64,000 nt of DNA from Hymenobacter sp. APR13 (GTDB taxonomy: Bacteria > Bacteroidota > Bacteroidia > Cytophagales > Hymenobacteraceae), in NCBI RefSeq assembly GCF_000737515.1, contig NZ_CP006587.1, positions 2,227,001 to 2,291,000 on the forward strand, in the 5' to 3' direction. The notes beneath the pieces are model-generated. The model did not search any database, was not told the origin of the DNA, and was given only the letters and a program-made list of their open reading frames with translations. Positions 50,733 to 59,372 of this stretch are shown piece after piece; position 1 is the stretch's first letter, and every line of letters begins with the position of its first letter. The translations under genes were made by a program, and so were the position numbers.

Positions 50733-51710
50733 ATGGGACTTTTCGATTTTTTCAAGAAGGATAAGGAAAGCAAGGAGCAGCAGCAGGCCCTTGATGAGGG
50801 GTTGCAAAAAACCAAAACCAGCTTCTTCGACCAGCTCAGCAAAGCCGTAGCCGGCCGCAACACCGTCGACGAGGCGGTGCTCGACGACCTGGAAACCATG
50901 CTCGTGCACGCCGACGTGGGCATCGACACCACGGTGAAGGTCATTGACCGCATCGAGAAGCGCGTGGCCCGCGACAAGTACGTGAGCACCTCGGAGCTGG
51001 ACCGCATCCTGCGCGAGGAAATCGTGGAGTTGCTCGACGCCAACAGCGGCGCCACCGGCTCCCGCGCCATTCTCGACCGGCCCGACAGCCCCGGCTCGCC
51101 CTTCGTGATTATGGTGGTAGGCGTGAACGGCGTGGGCAAAACCACGACGATTGGTAAGCTGGCGCACCGCTTCCACTCGGCCGGCAAGAAGGTGGTGCTC
51201 GGTGCTGCCGATACCTTCCGGGCTGCGGCCGTTGATCAGCTCATCATCTGGGGCCAGCGGGTGGGCGTGCCCGTTATTTCGCACGGCATGAACACCGACC
51301 CGGCCTCCGTGGCCTACGACGCGGTGCAGAAAGGCGTGGAAATGGGTGCCGATGTGGTCATTATCGACACGGCCGGCCGCCTGCACAACAAGGTGAACCT
51401 GATGAACGAGCTGAGCAAAATCAAGCGCGTGATGCAGAAGGTGATTCCCGATGCGCCCCACGAGGTGCTGCTGGTGCTCGATGGCAGCACCGGCCAGAAC
51501 GCCTTTTTGCAGGCCAAGGAGTTCACCAAAGCCACCGAGGTATCGGCCCTGGCTATCACCAAGCTCGACGGCACAGCCAAGGGCGGCGTGGTCATCGGCA
51601 TCAGCGACCAGCTTCAGGTGCCCGTGCGCTACATCGGCGTGGGCGAGAAGATGACCGATTTGCAGCTGTTCGACCGGACGACGTTCGTGAATTCGCTGTT
51701 TAAGAAGTAA
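50733..51710 (+). CDS. ftsY: Signal recognition particle receptor FtsY
   Basis: This GTPase docks SRP-bound ribosomes at the inner membrane. The 325-residue protein has a short acidic/basic N-terminal A region (MGLFDFFKKDKESKEQQQ), the N helical domain (about 25-105) and the G domain with GVNGVGKTTTIGKLA, DTFRAAAVDQL, IDTAGRLHNKVNLM and TKLDGTAKGG. The ATG at 50733 gives the usual Bacteroidota start MGLFDFFKK. The short A region is normal in this phylum. Confidence 0.97.
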   Translation: MGLFDFFKKDKESKEQQQALDEGLQKTKTSFFDQLSKAVAGRNTVDEAVLDDLETMLVHADVGIDTTVKVIDRIEKRVARDKYVSTSELDRILREEIVELLDANSGATGSRAILDRPDSPGSPFVIMVVGVNGVGKTTTIGKLAHRFHSAGKKVVLGAADTFRAAAVDQLIIWGQRVGVPVISHGMNTDPASVAYDAVQKGVEMGADVVIIDTAGRLHNKVNLMNELSKIKRVMQKVIPDAPHEVLLVLDGSTGQNAFLQAKEFTKATEVSALAITKLDGTAKGGVVIGISDQLQVPVRYIGVGEKMTDLQLFDRTTFVNSLFKK

Positions 51711-51727
51711 ACCGGGCTACCCGGTTC

Positions 51728-51754
51728 GTCATTCCGAGCTCCGCTCGGAATGAC
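51728..51754. terminator. Short palindrome after ftsY, family B core
   Basis: GTCATTCCGAG, CTCCG and CTCGGAATGAC form an 11-bp perfect stem followed by TGTTTCT, 17 bases after the ftsY stop. The arms have the same sequence as the ends of the large element at 53278-53419. Confidence 0.6.
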
Positions 51755-51823
51755 TGTTTCTACACCCGCGGTTCCGGTTGGCAAAAGAAACTTCCTCAGT
51801 AGGAAAAGGCGTTGCCTCCTGCG

Positions 51824-51831
51824 TACCTTTG
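51824..51831 (+). promoter_or_regulatory. -7 promoter box for rimO
   Basis: TACCTTTG matches the consensus, 107 bases before the rimO ATG. This leaves a leader of roughly 100 bases that carries the family C hairpin at 51909-51932. Confidence 0.5.
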
Positions 51832-51908
51832 CGGTCCGATTTTCGTCGCGGGCTACAGCGGGCAAGTTTCTCACTGATAAGAAATTGCCCGGCCGCCCGT
51901 TCACCGAT

Positions 51909-51932
51909 ACGCGAAGCCGAGCTTCGCGCTAC
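51909..51932. repeat. Palindromic element, family C, single copy just before rimO
   Basis: ACGCGAAGCCGAGCTTCGCG with CTAC lies six bases upstream of the rimO ATG. The dyad could fold in the mRNA over the ribosome-binding region. Confidence 0.65.
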
Positions 51933-51937
51933 TCCCT

Positions 51938-53251
51938 ATGAAAGTAAGAAGCCAGCAGGCCAATAAAGTCAACGTCATCACCCTCGGCTGCTCCAAGAAC
52001 CTCGTGGACTCGGAGGTGCTCATGGGCCAGCTCCGCGCCAACCAGTTTGACGTGACGCACGAAGCCGACAAGAGCGACGCCAACATCGTCATCATCAACA
52101 CCTGCGGCTTTATCGACAACGCCAAGCAGGAAAGCATCGACACCATCCTGCGCTACGCCGATGAGAAGGAAGCTGGCCGCCTCGAAAAGCTCTACGTGAC
52201 GGGCTGCCTCTCGCAGCGCTACAAGGACGACCTGGAGGTGGAAATCCCGCAGGTGGATGCCTTCTTCGGCACCCTGGAGCTGCCCCAGCTGATGAAAACG
52301 CTGGAGGCCGACTACATGCACGAGCTGGTGGGCGAGCGGCTGCTGACCACGCCCAAGCACTACGCTTACTTCAAGATTGCCGAGGGCTGCAACCGCCCCT
52401 GCTCGTTCTGCGCCATCCCGCTGATGCGCGGCAAGCACATGGACCGTCCCATTGAGGACCTTGTGAAGGAAGCCAACCGCCTCGCCGCTCAGGGTACCAA
52501 GGAGCTGATTCTGATTGCCCAGGACCTGACCTACTACGGCCTGCAGCACTACGGCGAGCGGAAGCTGGCCGATTTGCTCCGCAACCTCTCCGACGTGAAC
52601 GGCATCGACTGGATCCGGCTGCAGTACGCCTACCCCTCGCAGTTCCCGATGGACGCGCTGGACGTGATGAACGAGCGGGACAACATCTGCAAATACCTGG
52701 ATATGCCGTTGCAGCATATTTCGGATAACATGCTGAAAACCATGCGTCGCGGCATCAGCAAGCGCCGCACGGTGGAGCTGGTGGATACCATCCGCCAGCG
52801 GGTGCCGGGCATTGCCCTGCGCACCACCCTCATTGCCGGCCACCCCGGCGAAACCCAGCAGGATTTCGAGGACCTCTACCACTTCGTGGAGGAAACCCGC
52901 TTCGACCGCCTGGGCATCTTCACCTACTCGCACGAAGACAACACCCACTCCTTCACCCTCGAAGACGACGTGCCGGCCGAGGTAAAGCAGGACCGCGCCG
53001 ACCAGATCATGGAGCTGCAGCAGGGCATTTCGATGGAGCTGAACGAGGAGAAGGTGGGCCAAACCTACAAGGTGCTGTTCGACCGCAAGGAAAGCGGCTA
53101 CTTCGTGGGCCGCACCCAGTACGACTCGCCCGAAGTGGACAACGAAGTGCTGGTGCCCGCCACCAAAGACACCTACGTGCGCCTCGGCGACTTCGCCCAG
53201 GTGCAGATTACCGAGGCCTCCGACTTCGACCTGTACGGTAAGCTGGTGTAG
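51938..53251 (+). CDS. rimO: Ribosomal protein S12 methylthiotransferase RimO
   Basis: RimO attaches a methylthio group to Asp88/89 of ribosomal protein S12. The 437-residue protein has the N-terminal UPF0004 domain (VITLGCSKNLVDSEVLMGQL; INTCGF), the radical-SAM cluster motif CxxxCxxC (EGCNRPCSFCAIPLMRG), and a C-terminal TRAM domain (VLFDRKESGYFVGRTQYDSPEVDNEVLV). Length and all Cys are normal. It follows ftsY, as in other Bacteroidota. Confidence 0.97.
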   Translation: MKVRSQQANKVNVITLGCSKNLVDSEVLMGQLRANQFDVTHEADKSDANIVIINTCGFIDNAKQESIDTILRYADEKEAGRLEKLYVTGCLSQRYKDDLEVEIPQVDAFFGTLELPQLMKTLEADYMHELVGERLLTTPKHYAYFKIAEGCNRPCSFCAIPLMRGKHMDRPIEDLVKEANRLAAQGTKELILIAQDLTYYGLQHYGERKLADLLRNLSDVNGIDWIRLQYAYPSQFPMDALDVMNERDNICKYLDMPLQHISDNMLKTMRRGISKRRTVELVDTIRQRVPGIALRTTLIAGHPGETQQDFEDLYHFVEETRFDRLGIFTYSHEDNTHSFTLEDDVPAEVKQDRADQIMELQQGISMELNEEKVGQTYKVLFDRKESGYFVGRTQYDSPEVDNEVLVPATKDTYVRLGDFAQVQITEASDFDLYGKLV

Positions 53252-53277
53252 GTTTTTTTGAGCTGTCAAAGGCAAAA

Positions 53278-53419
53278 GGAACGTCATTCCGAGCGAAGGC
53301 GGAGCCGGAGCCGAGGAATCTCGCGTGCACTAGTAATCCTGTCGTAAGGGTTTACTGGCGCAACATCAGCACGCGAGATTCCTCGGCTTCGGCTCCGCCT
53401 TCGCTCGGAATGACGTTCC
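53278..53419. repeat. Palindromic element, family B: two inverted 51-bp arms
   Basis: The arm 53278-53328 (GGAACGTCATTCCGAGCGAA ... TCTCGCGTGC) is repeated inverted at 53369-53419 with one mismatch. The ends differ from family A (CATTCCGAG instead of CATGCAGAG), but both families share the inner CTCGCGTGC. Confidence 0.88.
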
Positions 53420-53497
53420 TTTATTCGGCCCATCCCAAAAAATACCCAGTTACTTTGTGGCCGCTGGCCGGTTATAGCCCGATTATCCTCCTCTCGT

Positions 53498-55090
53498 ATG
53501 TCCGTCACGACTCTTTCGTACGCCGCAACCGGCGCGTTTTCCGCTTTGCTCACCGATTATCTGGGCCAGGCGGAAGCGCTGCAGCCCTTCTACCACCGCT
53601 TCCCTACGCTGGCTGCCTTTGAGGACCAGATGAAAGAGAAGCAGGCCCAGTACGCGCCCGAGGCCCGGCAGCGGCTCACAGCAGAGCTACAGCGGCAGTA
53701 CGCCGCGTTACCCGCGGTGAATCCGGCGGTGCAGGCCAATCTGGAGCTGCTGGCGAAGGACACGACGTTTACCATCACCACCGGCCACCAGCTCAACCTG
53801 CTCACCGGGCCGCTGTACTTCATCTACAAGATTGTGACGGCCGTGAAGCTGGCCCGCCAGCTCAAGCAGCAGTACCCGCAGTACGATTTCGTGCCGGTGT
53901 ACTGGATGGCCACCGAAGACCACGACTTCGCCGAAATCAACCACCTCAACCTGTTCGGCAAGAAGTACGAGTGGAACGCCGCCGACCAGGGCGGGCCCGT
54001 GGGCCGGCTGCCGCTGACGGGCCTGAAAGAGGAGCTGCTCGACCAGCTGCCCGCCGACGTGCCGGCGCTGTTCCGGGAGGCGTATGAGCAGTCGGGCACT
54101 CTGGCCGAGGCCACCCGCCGCTTGACGCACGACCTGTTTGGCGAGTACGGGCTGGTGAGCCTGGACGCGGATGCGCCGGCGCTGAAGCAGGCATTGGTGC
54201 CCGTGTTGGAGCAGGAAATCCAGGCTCAGGCCTCCAATAACGCCGTGCAGGCGGCTAACGCCCGTCTCGAAGCCGCCGGCTACAAGCCCCAGGTTTACTC
54301 GCGCCCGCTCAACCTGTTCTTCCTCACCGACAGCGGCAAGCGGGAGCGGCTGGAGTACGACGCGGCCCAGGACTGCGTGCAGATTACGGTGCGCAACACC
54401 GGCCGCTGCCACACTCAGGCCGAGCTGCTGGCGCTGGCCCAACAGCACCCCGAGCAGTTCAGCCCCAATGTGGTGCTGCGGCCCCTGTACCAGGAGCTGC
54501 TGCTGCCCAACCTCTGCTACATTGGGGGTGGGGCCGAGGTGGCCTACTGGTTCCAGCTGAAGGGTGTGTTCGACCAGAACCAGGTGCCGTTCCCCATTCT
54601 GCTGCCCCGCAACTCGGCCCAGTACGTGGGCAAGGCCAACGCCGGCAAGCTGCGCAAGCTGGGCCTCACCTCATTGGACATCTTCCGGCCGCTGCCGGAG
54701 CTGAAAAAGCAGGTGGGCACCACACTGGGTCAGGAGGAAATTAGCCTGCAGGAGCAGCAGCAGCAGCTGGCTGCCGCCTTCCAGCAGATGTCGGACCTCG
54801 CCCAGCGCCTCGACCCCACACTGGTACGCACGGTGGCCGCCGAGCAGCAGAAGGTGGCCGGCATTGTGCAGGGCCTGGAAAAGCGCCTGAGCAAAGCCGC
54901 CGAAGCCAAGCACGAAACCGCCTACAACCAGCTCACGGCCCTCAAGGACAAGCTGATGCCCAACGGTCACCTGCAGGAGCGCGAAGACAACGTGCTGAGC
55001 ATCCTCATCAACAACCCCGGCTTTATCGGGCAGTTGCTGGATGCCTTCGACCCACTGGCCCTGGAGTTTACGGTGCTGGAGGAGGAGTAG
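53498..55090 (+). CDS. bshC: Bacillithiol biosynthesis cysteine-adding enzyme
   Basis: BshC adds Cys to glucosaminyl-malate in the last step of bacillithiol synthesis. The 530-residue protein is the usual length and has the Rossmann-like core segments ITTGHQLNLLTGPLYFIYKIVTAVKLA and FVPVYWMATEDHDFAEINH, plus NLCYIGGGAEVAYWFQLKGVFD. A long coiled coil follows at about 405-470. It is monocistronic here; bshA and bshB are not in the window. Confidence 0.95.
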   Translation: MSVTTLSYAATGAFSALLTDYLGQAEALQPFYHRFPTLAAFEDQMKEKQAQYAPEARQRLTAELQRQYAALPAVNPAVQANLELLAKDTTFTITTGHQLNLLTGPLYFIYKIVTAVKLARQLKQQYPQYDFVPVYWMATEDHDFAEINHLNLFGKKYEWNAADQGGPVGRLPLTGLKEELLDQLPADVPALFREAYEQSGTLAEATRRLTHDLFGEYGLVSLDADAPALKQALVPVLEQEIQAQASNNAVQAANARLEAAGYKPQVYSRPLNLFFLTDSGKRERLEYDAAQDCVQITVRNTGRCHTQAELLALAQQHPEQFSPNVVLRPLYQELLLPNLCYIGGGAEVAYWFQLKGVFDQNQVPFPILLPRNSAQYVGKANAGKLRKLGLTSLDIFRPLPELKKQVGTTLGQEEISLQEQQQQLAAAFQQMSDLAQRLDPTLVRTVAAEQQKVAGIVQGLEKRLSKAAEAKHETAYNQLTALKDKLMPNGHLQEREDNVLSILINNPGFIGQLLDAFDPLALEFTVLEEE

Positions 55091-55174
55091 CGGTTCAAAA
55101 AAATACCCGTTCAGCCAACAGTTGGCCGCCGCCCGGTATCTTGCCCGCATATCCCTCACGCTATCCGGAGTTTT

Positions 55175-56041
55175 ATGCGGCCATTACGCCTTTCGATTAC
55201 CCTTTTCGTTCTGCTGCTGACAGTGGCCGCACCCGCCGCGGCCCAGTCCATTAGTGGCATCATCACGAAGGTCGGCAGCCAGGAGCCGGTGCCGTTCGTG
55301 AATATTGGTGTGCCGGGCAAAGCCGTGGGTACCGTGGCCGACGAACAGGGCCGCTACCGCCTGAGCGGTGCCGCTCCCACCGACACTGTGCGTATCTCCA
55401 GTATCGGGTTCCGGCCGCGCCGCCTGACGGTGCAGGCCCTGCTAACCCAGCCCAACGTGCAGCTCACTGAGGATGCCGTGGCTCTGCGCGAAGTGAAGGT
55501 GAAAGCCAAGGGCTACTTCCGGCGCACCCGCACGCTGGGCATCAGTACCAACTCCGAAAACTCCACCATTACGCTGTCGGCCACCGATCTGGGGGCGGAA
55601 ATCGGGACGGTTATCAGCCTCAAGCACAAGCCCACGAAGGTGCTCAACGCCAACTTCAACGTGGCCTATAATCGGGCGGGCGCGCTGAAGTTCCGGGTGA
55701 ACCTGTACCGGCTGCTGCCCAACGGCAAGCCTTCCACGGAGAAGCTGGTGCAGCGCGACATCATCGTGACCAGCAGCGTGGCTAAAGGCCCGATTACGGT
55801 GGACCTGACCGCCGACCAGCTGATTCTTGACGACGACTTCTTCTTGGCCCTGGAATGGATTGGCGGGGCTGATGCGGCCAAAGTCACCAATGCCCTGGCC
55901 TTCTCCGCCAGCATCGGCTACACCAACAACGACCTGTACATCCGCACCACCAGCCAGGGAACCTGGGAGCGGCAGTCGGCCGGCGCCTACCTGGCGGGTA
56001 TGCAGCCGCGCGCCAGCTTCTACGTGACGGTGCAGGATTAA
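55175..56041 (+). CDS. Exported carboxypeptidase-regulatory-like domain protein
   Basis: The 288-residue protein has a signal peptide (to about AAAQ24) and a CarboxypepD_reg-like domain (about 25-110; SGIITKVGSQEPVPFVNIGV, AVGTVADEQGRYRLSG, VRISSIGFRPRRLTV), followed by a beta-rich C-terminal region (LGAEIGTVISLKHKPTKVLNANFNV ... ASFYVTVQD) known from other Bacteroidota proteins without assigned function. There is no TonB-receptor barrel. It is probably periplasmic or surface-exposed. Confidence 0.82.
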   Translation: MRPLRLSITLFVLLLTVAAPAAAQSISGIITKVGSQEPVPFVNIGVPGKAVGTVADEQGRYRLSGAAPTDTVRISSIGFRPRRLTVQALLTQPNVQLTEDAVALREVKVKAKGYFRRTRTLGISTNSENSTITLSATDLGAEIGTVISLKHKPTKVLNANFNVAYNRAGALKFRVNLYRLLPNGKPSTEKLVQRDIIVTSSVAKGPITVDLTADQLILDDDFFLALEWIGGADAAKVTNALAFSASIGYTNNDLYIRTTSQGTWERQSAGAYLAGMQPRASFYVTVQD

Positions 56042-56133
56042 CGCTGCAAGCACCGGCCCGCCGACCATTCAAATCAGCCTGAGGTATATATTGAGGGCTT
56101 TTACGCCGCCCGCCGGCCTTGTAGCTGCAACCT

Positions 56134-57078
56134 ATGTTTTCCCGGATTCGTGCTTTGTTTGGCGCCCCTGCTGCCCGTGATTTGTCGTTTGGCCTGCTGG
56201 AAGCCCGGCAGCTGACACCTTTGGTAAAGCAGGAAAAGTGGGGCCAAATCGGGCAGATAGCGTTGAGCGTGACGTCGGATGAGCTTTCCCGCCTGCTGGA
56301 CGGTATCTGCCTGACCGAACAATTCAACAAGCAGATTCTGCCGCTGGCAAAGGACCCAGAGCCGGAGTTTGCCCGGCTGGTGCTGGGAGCCTGGTACCTC
56401 TACCAGGCCTGGCAGGCGCGCTCCGGCCTGCTGGCCAAGGATGTATCGAAGTCGCAGATGGAAGGCTTTGAGCACTACCTGCTGCTGGCCCGCGGGCTAC
56501 TGGGTGGCCCTTTCGCTACCCCAGCCTTCCTCTGCGAAGCCCGCGCCCGGCTGGTGCGGGTGGAAATGGGCCTGAATGAGCCCGACCACGCCATGACGGC
56601 CTTTCACCAAAGCATTGCGGTGGACGCGCGCAAGTTCTGGGCCTACCACCACGTGTTCAAGCTGGCCTCGCCCAAATGGCTGGGCAGCGAAGAAGAGCTA
56701 GTGGGCTACATCCAGTCGGTGGAGGACGATGCGCTGCATCACACGCTCTGGCTGATGTTTCTGGTAGAGATGTACAGCGACGCCGACCTGGAAAATGAGT
56801 CATCGGCCTTGCAGCGGTGGTATCCGGCTTACCGGGAGCTGCTGGAAGAAGTGCTGGCGCAGCCGCAGCTGCCGCTGAACAACACGTTGGTATCCATCTA
56901 TGCCAATAACAACCTGGCCTATCTGTACCACTTAGTGGGGGAGCGGGAAAAGCGTAATGCCACGCTAACGGCATTGAATGGCTATTTCCCACCCTATCCG
57001 TGGGATTATTTCGGCATCGACGCCGGCAGCACCGTGGCCATGAAGGCCTTCCAACTGGCTCCTGCCCGTCGCCCGTGA
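56134..57078 (+). CDS. Hypothetical helical (TPR-like) protein coupled to 5-formyl-THF cyclo-ligase
   Basis: I do not recognise this 314-residue protein. It is predicted to be almost all helix, with TPR-like spacing (DHAMTAFHQSIAVDARKFWAYHHVFK; NNTLVSIYANNNLAYLYHLVGEREKR). There is no signal peptide. The segment WAYHHVFKLASPKWLGSEEELVGYIQ resembles DUF4034-type sequences, with low certainty. Its stop codon overlaps the GTG start of the next gene (GTGA), so both are translated together. Confidence 0.7.
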   Translation: MFSRIRALFGAPAARDLSFGLLEARQLTPLVKQEKWGQIGQIALSVTSDELSRLLDGICLTEQFNKQILPLAKDPEPEFARLVLGAWYLYQAWQARSGLLAKDVSKSQMEGFEHYLLLARGLLGGPFATPAFLCEARARLVRVEMGLNEPDHAMTAFHQSIAVDARKFWAYHHVFKLASPKWLGSEEELVGYIQSVEDDALHHTLWLMFLVEMYSDADLENESSALQRWYPAYRELLEEVLAQPQLPLNNTLVSIYANNNLAYLYHLVGEREKRNATLTALNGYFPPYPWDYFGIDAGSTVAMKAFQLAPARRP

Positions 57079-57647
57079 CCAAAGCCGACCTGCGCCGCGA
57101 AGCCCTGGCCCGCCGCCGCGCCCTGCCCGAAGCCGAAGTGGCGCACCACAGCGCCGCGTTGTGGGAGCAACTGCACGCCCGTTTTCCGGTAGCGCAGTGG
57201 CAGTGGCTGCACCTGTTTCTGCCGATTCCGCAGCAGCACGAGCCCGACACCTGGCTGCTGATCCGGCAGCTGTGGGCGCGGCAGCCGCACCCGCAGCTGG
57301 CCGTGCCCGTGGTGCAGCCCGACGGCCATACGCTGCGCCACTTCCACCTCACGCCCGCTACCACGCTGATAGAAAACCGCTGGGGCATCCCAGAGCCGGT
57401 GGGCGCCGCCGAAGTAGCGCTGCCGCAGCTGGACGCCGTGCTGATTCCGCTGCTGGCCTTCGACGAAGCTGGCCACCGCGTGGGCTACGGCAAGGGCTTC
57501 TACGACCGGTTTCTGGCGGATTGCCGCCCCGAGGCCCTGCGCATCGGCGTAAGCCTGGAGCCTCCGGTTGCGCGCATTGCCGATGCCTGGGCCGGCGACG
57601 TGCCCCTGCATGCCTGCCTCACGCCCGAACGGGTGTGGTGGTTTTAA
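57075..57647 (+). CDS. 5-formyltetrahydrofolate cyclo-ligase
   Basis: This enzyme converts 5-formyl-THF to 5,10-methenyl-THF with ATP. The 190-residue protein has the family motifs TKADLRREALARRRAL, the ATP/substrate segment WGIPEP, and LLAFDEAGHRVGYGKGFYDRFLA. The GTG at 57075 gives the normal N-terminus and overlaps the stop codon of the upstream gene. Confidence 0.93.
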   Translation: MTKADLRREALARRRALPEAEVAHHSAALWEQLHARFPVAQWQWLHLFLPIPQQHEPDTWLLIRQLWARQPHPQLAVPVVQPDGHTLRHFHLTPATTLIENRWGIPEPVGAAEVALPQLDAVLIPLLAFDEAGHRVGYGKGFYDRFLADCRPEALRIGVSLEPPVARIADAWAGDVPLHACLTPERVWWF

Positions 57648-57723
57648 GCGGAGAGTTGCTGTAAGCCAGCTTTTTGTGTGGAGTAGATGTGCGTGAATGG
57701 CGCCTATTCTCTACATTCAGGCT

Positions 57724-58263
57724 ATGGCCCATATTCAACCCCCTCATTTCACCGGTCACGCCCGTCGCGCCGGCCGCCGCCTTGCCTCGTCGCCCGATAT
57801 GACCTCGATGGTAGGGTTGGGGTTTCTGCTGGTGAGCTTCTTTTTGATGGCAGCTGATTTTGCCCGGCCTACGGTTATGGAACTGGCGATGCCCGTGAAG
57901 CCAAAGCCAGAAGATATGGGCGCTGTTTGTGGTGGCTATCTGAATGTTATGACAGTATTGATTGATGCAGACGATAAACTTTACTGTTATCCTGGATTGG
58001 CTTCGGTGCTGTCTAAAACCAATTTGAAGCAGACCAACTTCAGTGCTGAGGGCTTGCGTCAGGTGCTGTTAGAGAACAGGAAGAATCCGTATGCAGCGTT
58101 AGTCCTCATCAAACCCAGCAACCAATCGTCTTACCAGGCGCTGGTAAATGTGCTGGACGAAATGAGCATTACGGAAACCAGCAAATACGCCATAGCAGAC
58201 CTCACGGCAGAAGACGAGCAACTGATTGAATACGCGCAACAGCTGAACCGTAAGCGCCTGTAG
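57724..58263 (+). CDS. ExbD/TolR-like protein lacking the transmembrane Asp
   Basis: The 179-residue protein has the ExbD layout: a basic N-terminus, one membrane helix (about 26-44) and a periplasmic domain. Where working ExbD has the proton-path Asp (MVDLAF), this copy has DMTSMVGLGFLLVSFF, with Gly at position 31. The periplasmic domain also has three extra Cys. It lies 131 bases before an ExbD with the Asp intact. It may be a degenerate copy, or a non-energising partner in a mixed dimer. Confidence 0.8.
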   Translation: MAHIQPPHFTGHARRAGRRLASSPDMTSMVGLGFLLVSFFLMAADFARPTVMELAMPVKPKPEDMGAVCGGYLNVMTVLIDADDKLYCYPGLASVLSKTNLKQTNFSAEGLRQVLLENRKNPYAALVLIKPSNQSSYQALVNVLDEMSITETSKYAIADLTAEDEQLIEYAQQLNRKRL

Positions 58264-58394
58264 GTGGCGGTGGAGCCTGCCGAGGCGGTATCAGCACTGG
58301 TTGACCAGCCGCAAATCCTGCGGGCGCACAATACCGACCCGCACCATAGCGTTGGCTGAATACAACCGGTATTCACTTAATCCCCAGCATCGTT

Positions 58395-58916
58395 ATGGCC
58401 GACTTCCAAACCGCCGCCCCTGCCGCCTGTGGCTCGAAACCCCGCGTGAAAAAGTCGGCCTTCCGCCTCGATATGACCCCGATGGTAGACCTGGCGTTTC
58501 TGCTGCTCACGTTCTTCATGCTCACCACCACGTTTGCCCGGCAGAACGCCATGGACCTGACCATGCCCGCCGGCAAAGGCCCCGCCACCCCACTCAAACA
58601 AAGCAAAGCCCTGACCCTGATTCTGGGCAAAGACAGCCAGGTGCACTACTTCTTCGGCCTGAACGATGCGGACACCAAGCCGACGCTGCGTACCACCACG
58701 TTCAGCGCCGCTGGCCTGCGCCAGGTTCTGCTGGACCGCCAGCAGCAGCAGCCCGCGCCCTTCGTGCTCATCAAGGCCGGCCCCGACGCCAAATACCGCG
58801 ACCTGGTAGACGTGCTCGACGAAATGAACATCACCGACCAGCAGCAATACGCCCTGGTCGATTTCACCCCCGCCGACCAGCAGCTCCTCGACTACCGGCC
58901 CCAGGTGCGGCACTAG
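58395..58916 (+). CDS. ExbD/TolR-family biopolymer transport protein
   Basis: The 173-residue protein has one membrane helix (about 28-47; DMTPMVDLAFLLLTFFMLTT) with the conserved Asp at D32, and a periplasmic domain (about 60-165) with LRQVLLDRQQQQPAPFVLIKAG and LVDVLDEMNITDQQQYALVDF. ExbD works with ExbB in the inner membrane to energise TonB. No exbB or tonB gene is beside it. Its periplasmic sequence is closely related to that of the upstream copy, so a tandem duplication is likely. Confidence 0.88.
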   Translation: MADFQTAAPAACGSKPRVKKSAFRLDMTPMVDLAFLLLTFFMLTTTFARQNAMDLTMPAGKGPATPLKQSKALTLILGKDSQVHYFFGLNDADTKPTLRTTTFSAAGLRQVLLDRQQQQPAPFVLIKAGPDAKYRDLVDVLDEMNITDQQQYALVDFTPADQQLLDYRPQVRH

Positions 58917-58919
58917 CCG

Positions 58920-59372
58920 CTACCGGCGCATGGCTCGTCGGCCCAGCTGGTAGCAGCCGTAGCCTACCCCGACTATGGCCGCCAGGTGTAGCGCCCGCGC
59001 CAGCAGCAGCCAGCAGGCCGGAGCGGCCGCACTGCCGGCCGGAAACCCCGGTGGCACCGCCAGCGCCGCCAGTTGCGTAAGGGCGTCGGTGGCGTAGTCG
59101 GCCCCAAGCAGCAGTAGCAGGCTGATCACCACCAGCACGGCATATGTCAGGTGCGGACTGCGCCGCCATAACGCCGTGCCGGCCAGCGCCAGCAGCAGCA
59201 GGGGCAACAGCAGCGCCAGCACCAGCCAGTAGGGCGGCAGCACGATGTAGGTGTTGTGCAGCTGGATATCCAGCTGCGGCTGCAGCAGCGCCCCAAACCC
59301 CACCAACAGGCCGGCCAGCACAACGGCCACCACTCCGCAGCCCAGCAGCAAAAGCAAAAAGCGGTGCGTCAT
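58920..59372 (-). CDS. Small four-helix membrane protein with DIQLHNTY motif
   Basis: The 150-residue protein has about four hydrophobic helices. The segment LDIQLHNTYIVLPPYWLVLA between helices 1 and 2 resembles the DxQLHDTYxVVAHFHYV segment of haem-copper oxidase subunit I, but the rest does not. I know this motif only from uncharacterised Bacteroidota membrane proteins. It overlaps the upstream stop by one base (TGATG), so it is the third gene of a DUF2157 - GDYXXLXY operon. Confidence 0.7.
   Translation of the reverse strand: MTHRFLLLLLGCGVVAVVLAGLLVGFGALLQPQLDIQLHNTYIVLPPYWLVLALLLPLLLLALAGTALWRRSPHLTYAVLVVISLLLLLGADYATDALTQLAALAVPPGFPAGSAAAPACWLLLARALHLAAIVGVGYGCYQLGRRAMRR

Noticed and set aside
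51929..53287. A 452-codon open frame on the minus strand opposite rimO
   Set aside because: RimO on the + strand has all family motifs at full length. The antisense frame has His/Val-rich low-complexity translation typical of shadows of GC-rich genes.
58301..59080. A 259-codon + strand frame overlapping the second ExbD gene
   Set aside because: Its translation is Arg/Pro-rich with no family match and overlaps the intact ExbD frame.
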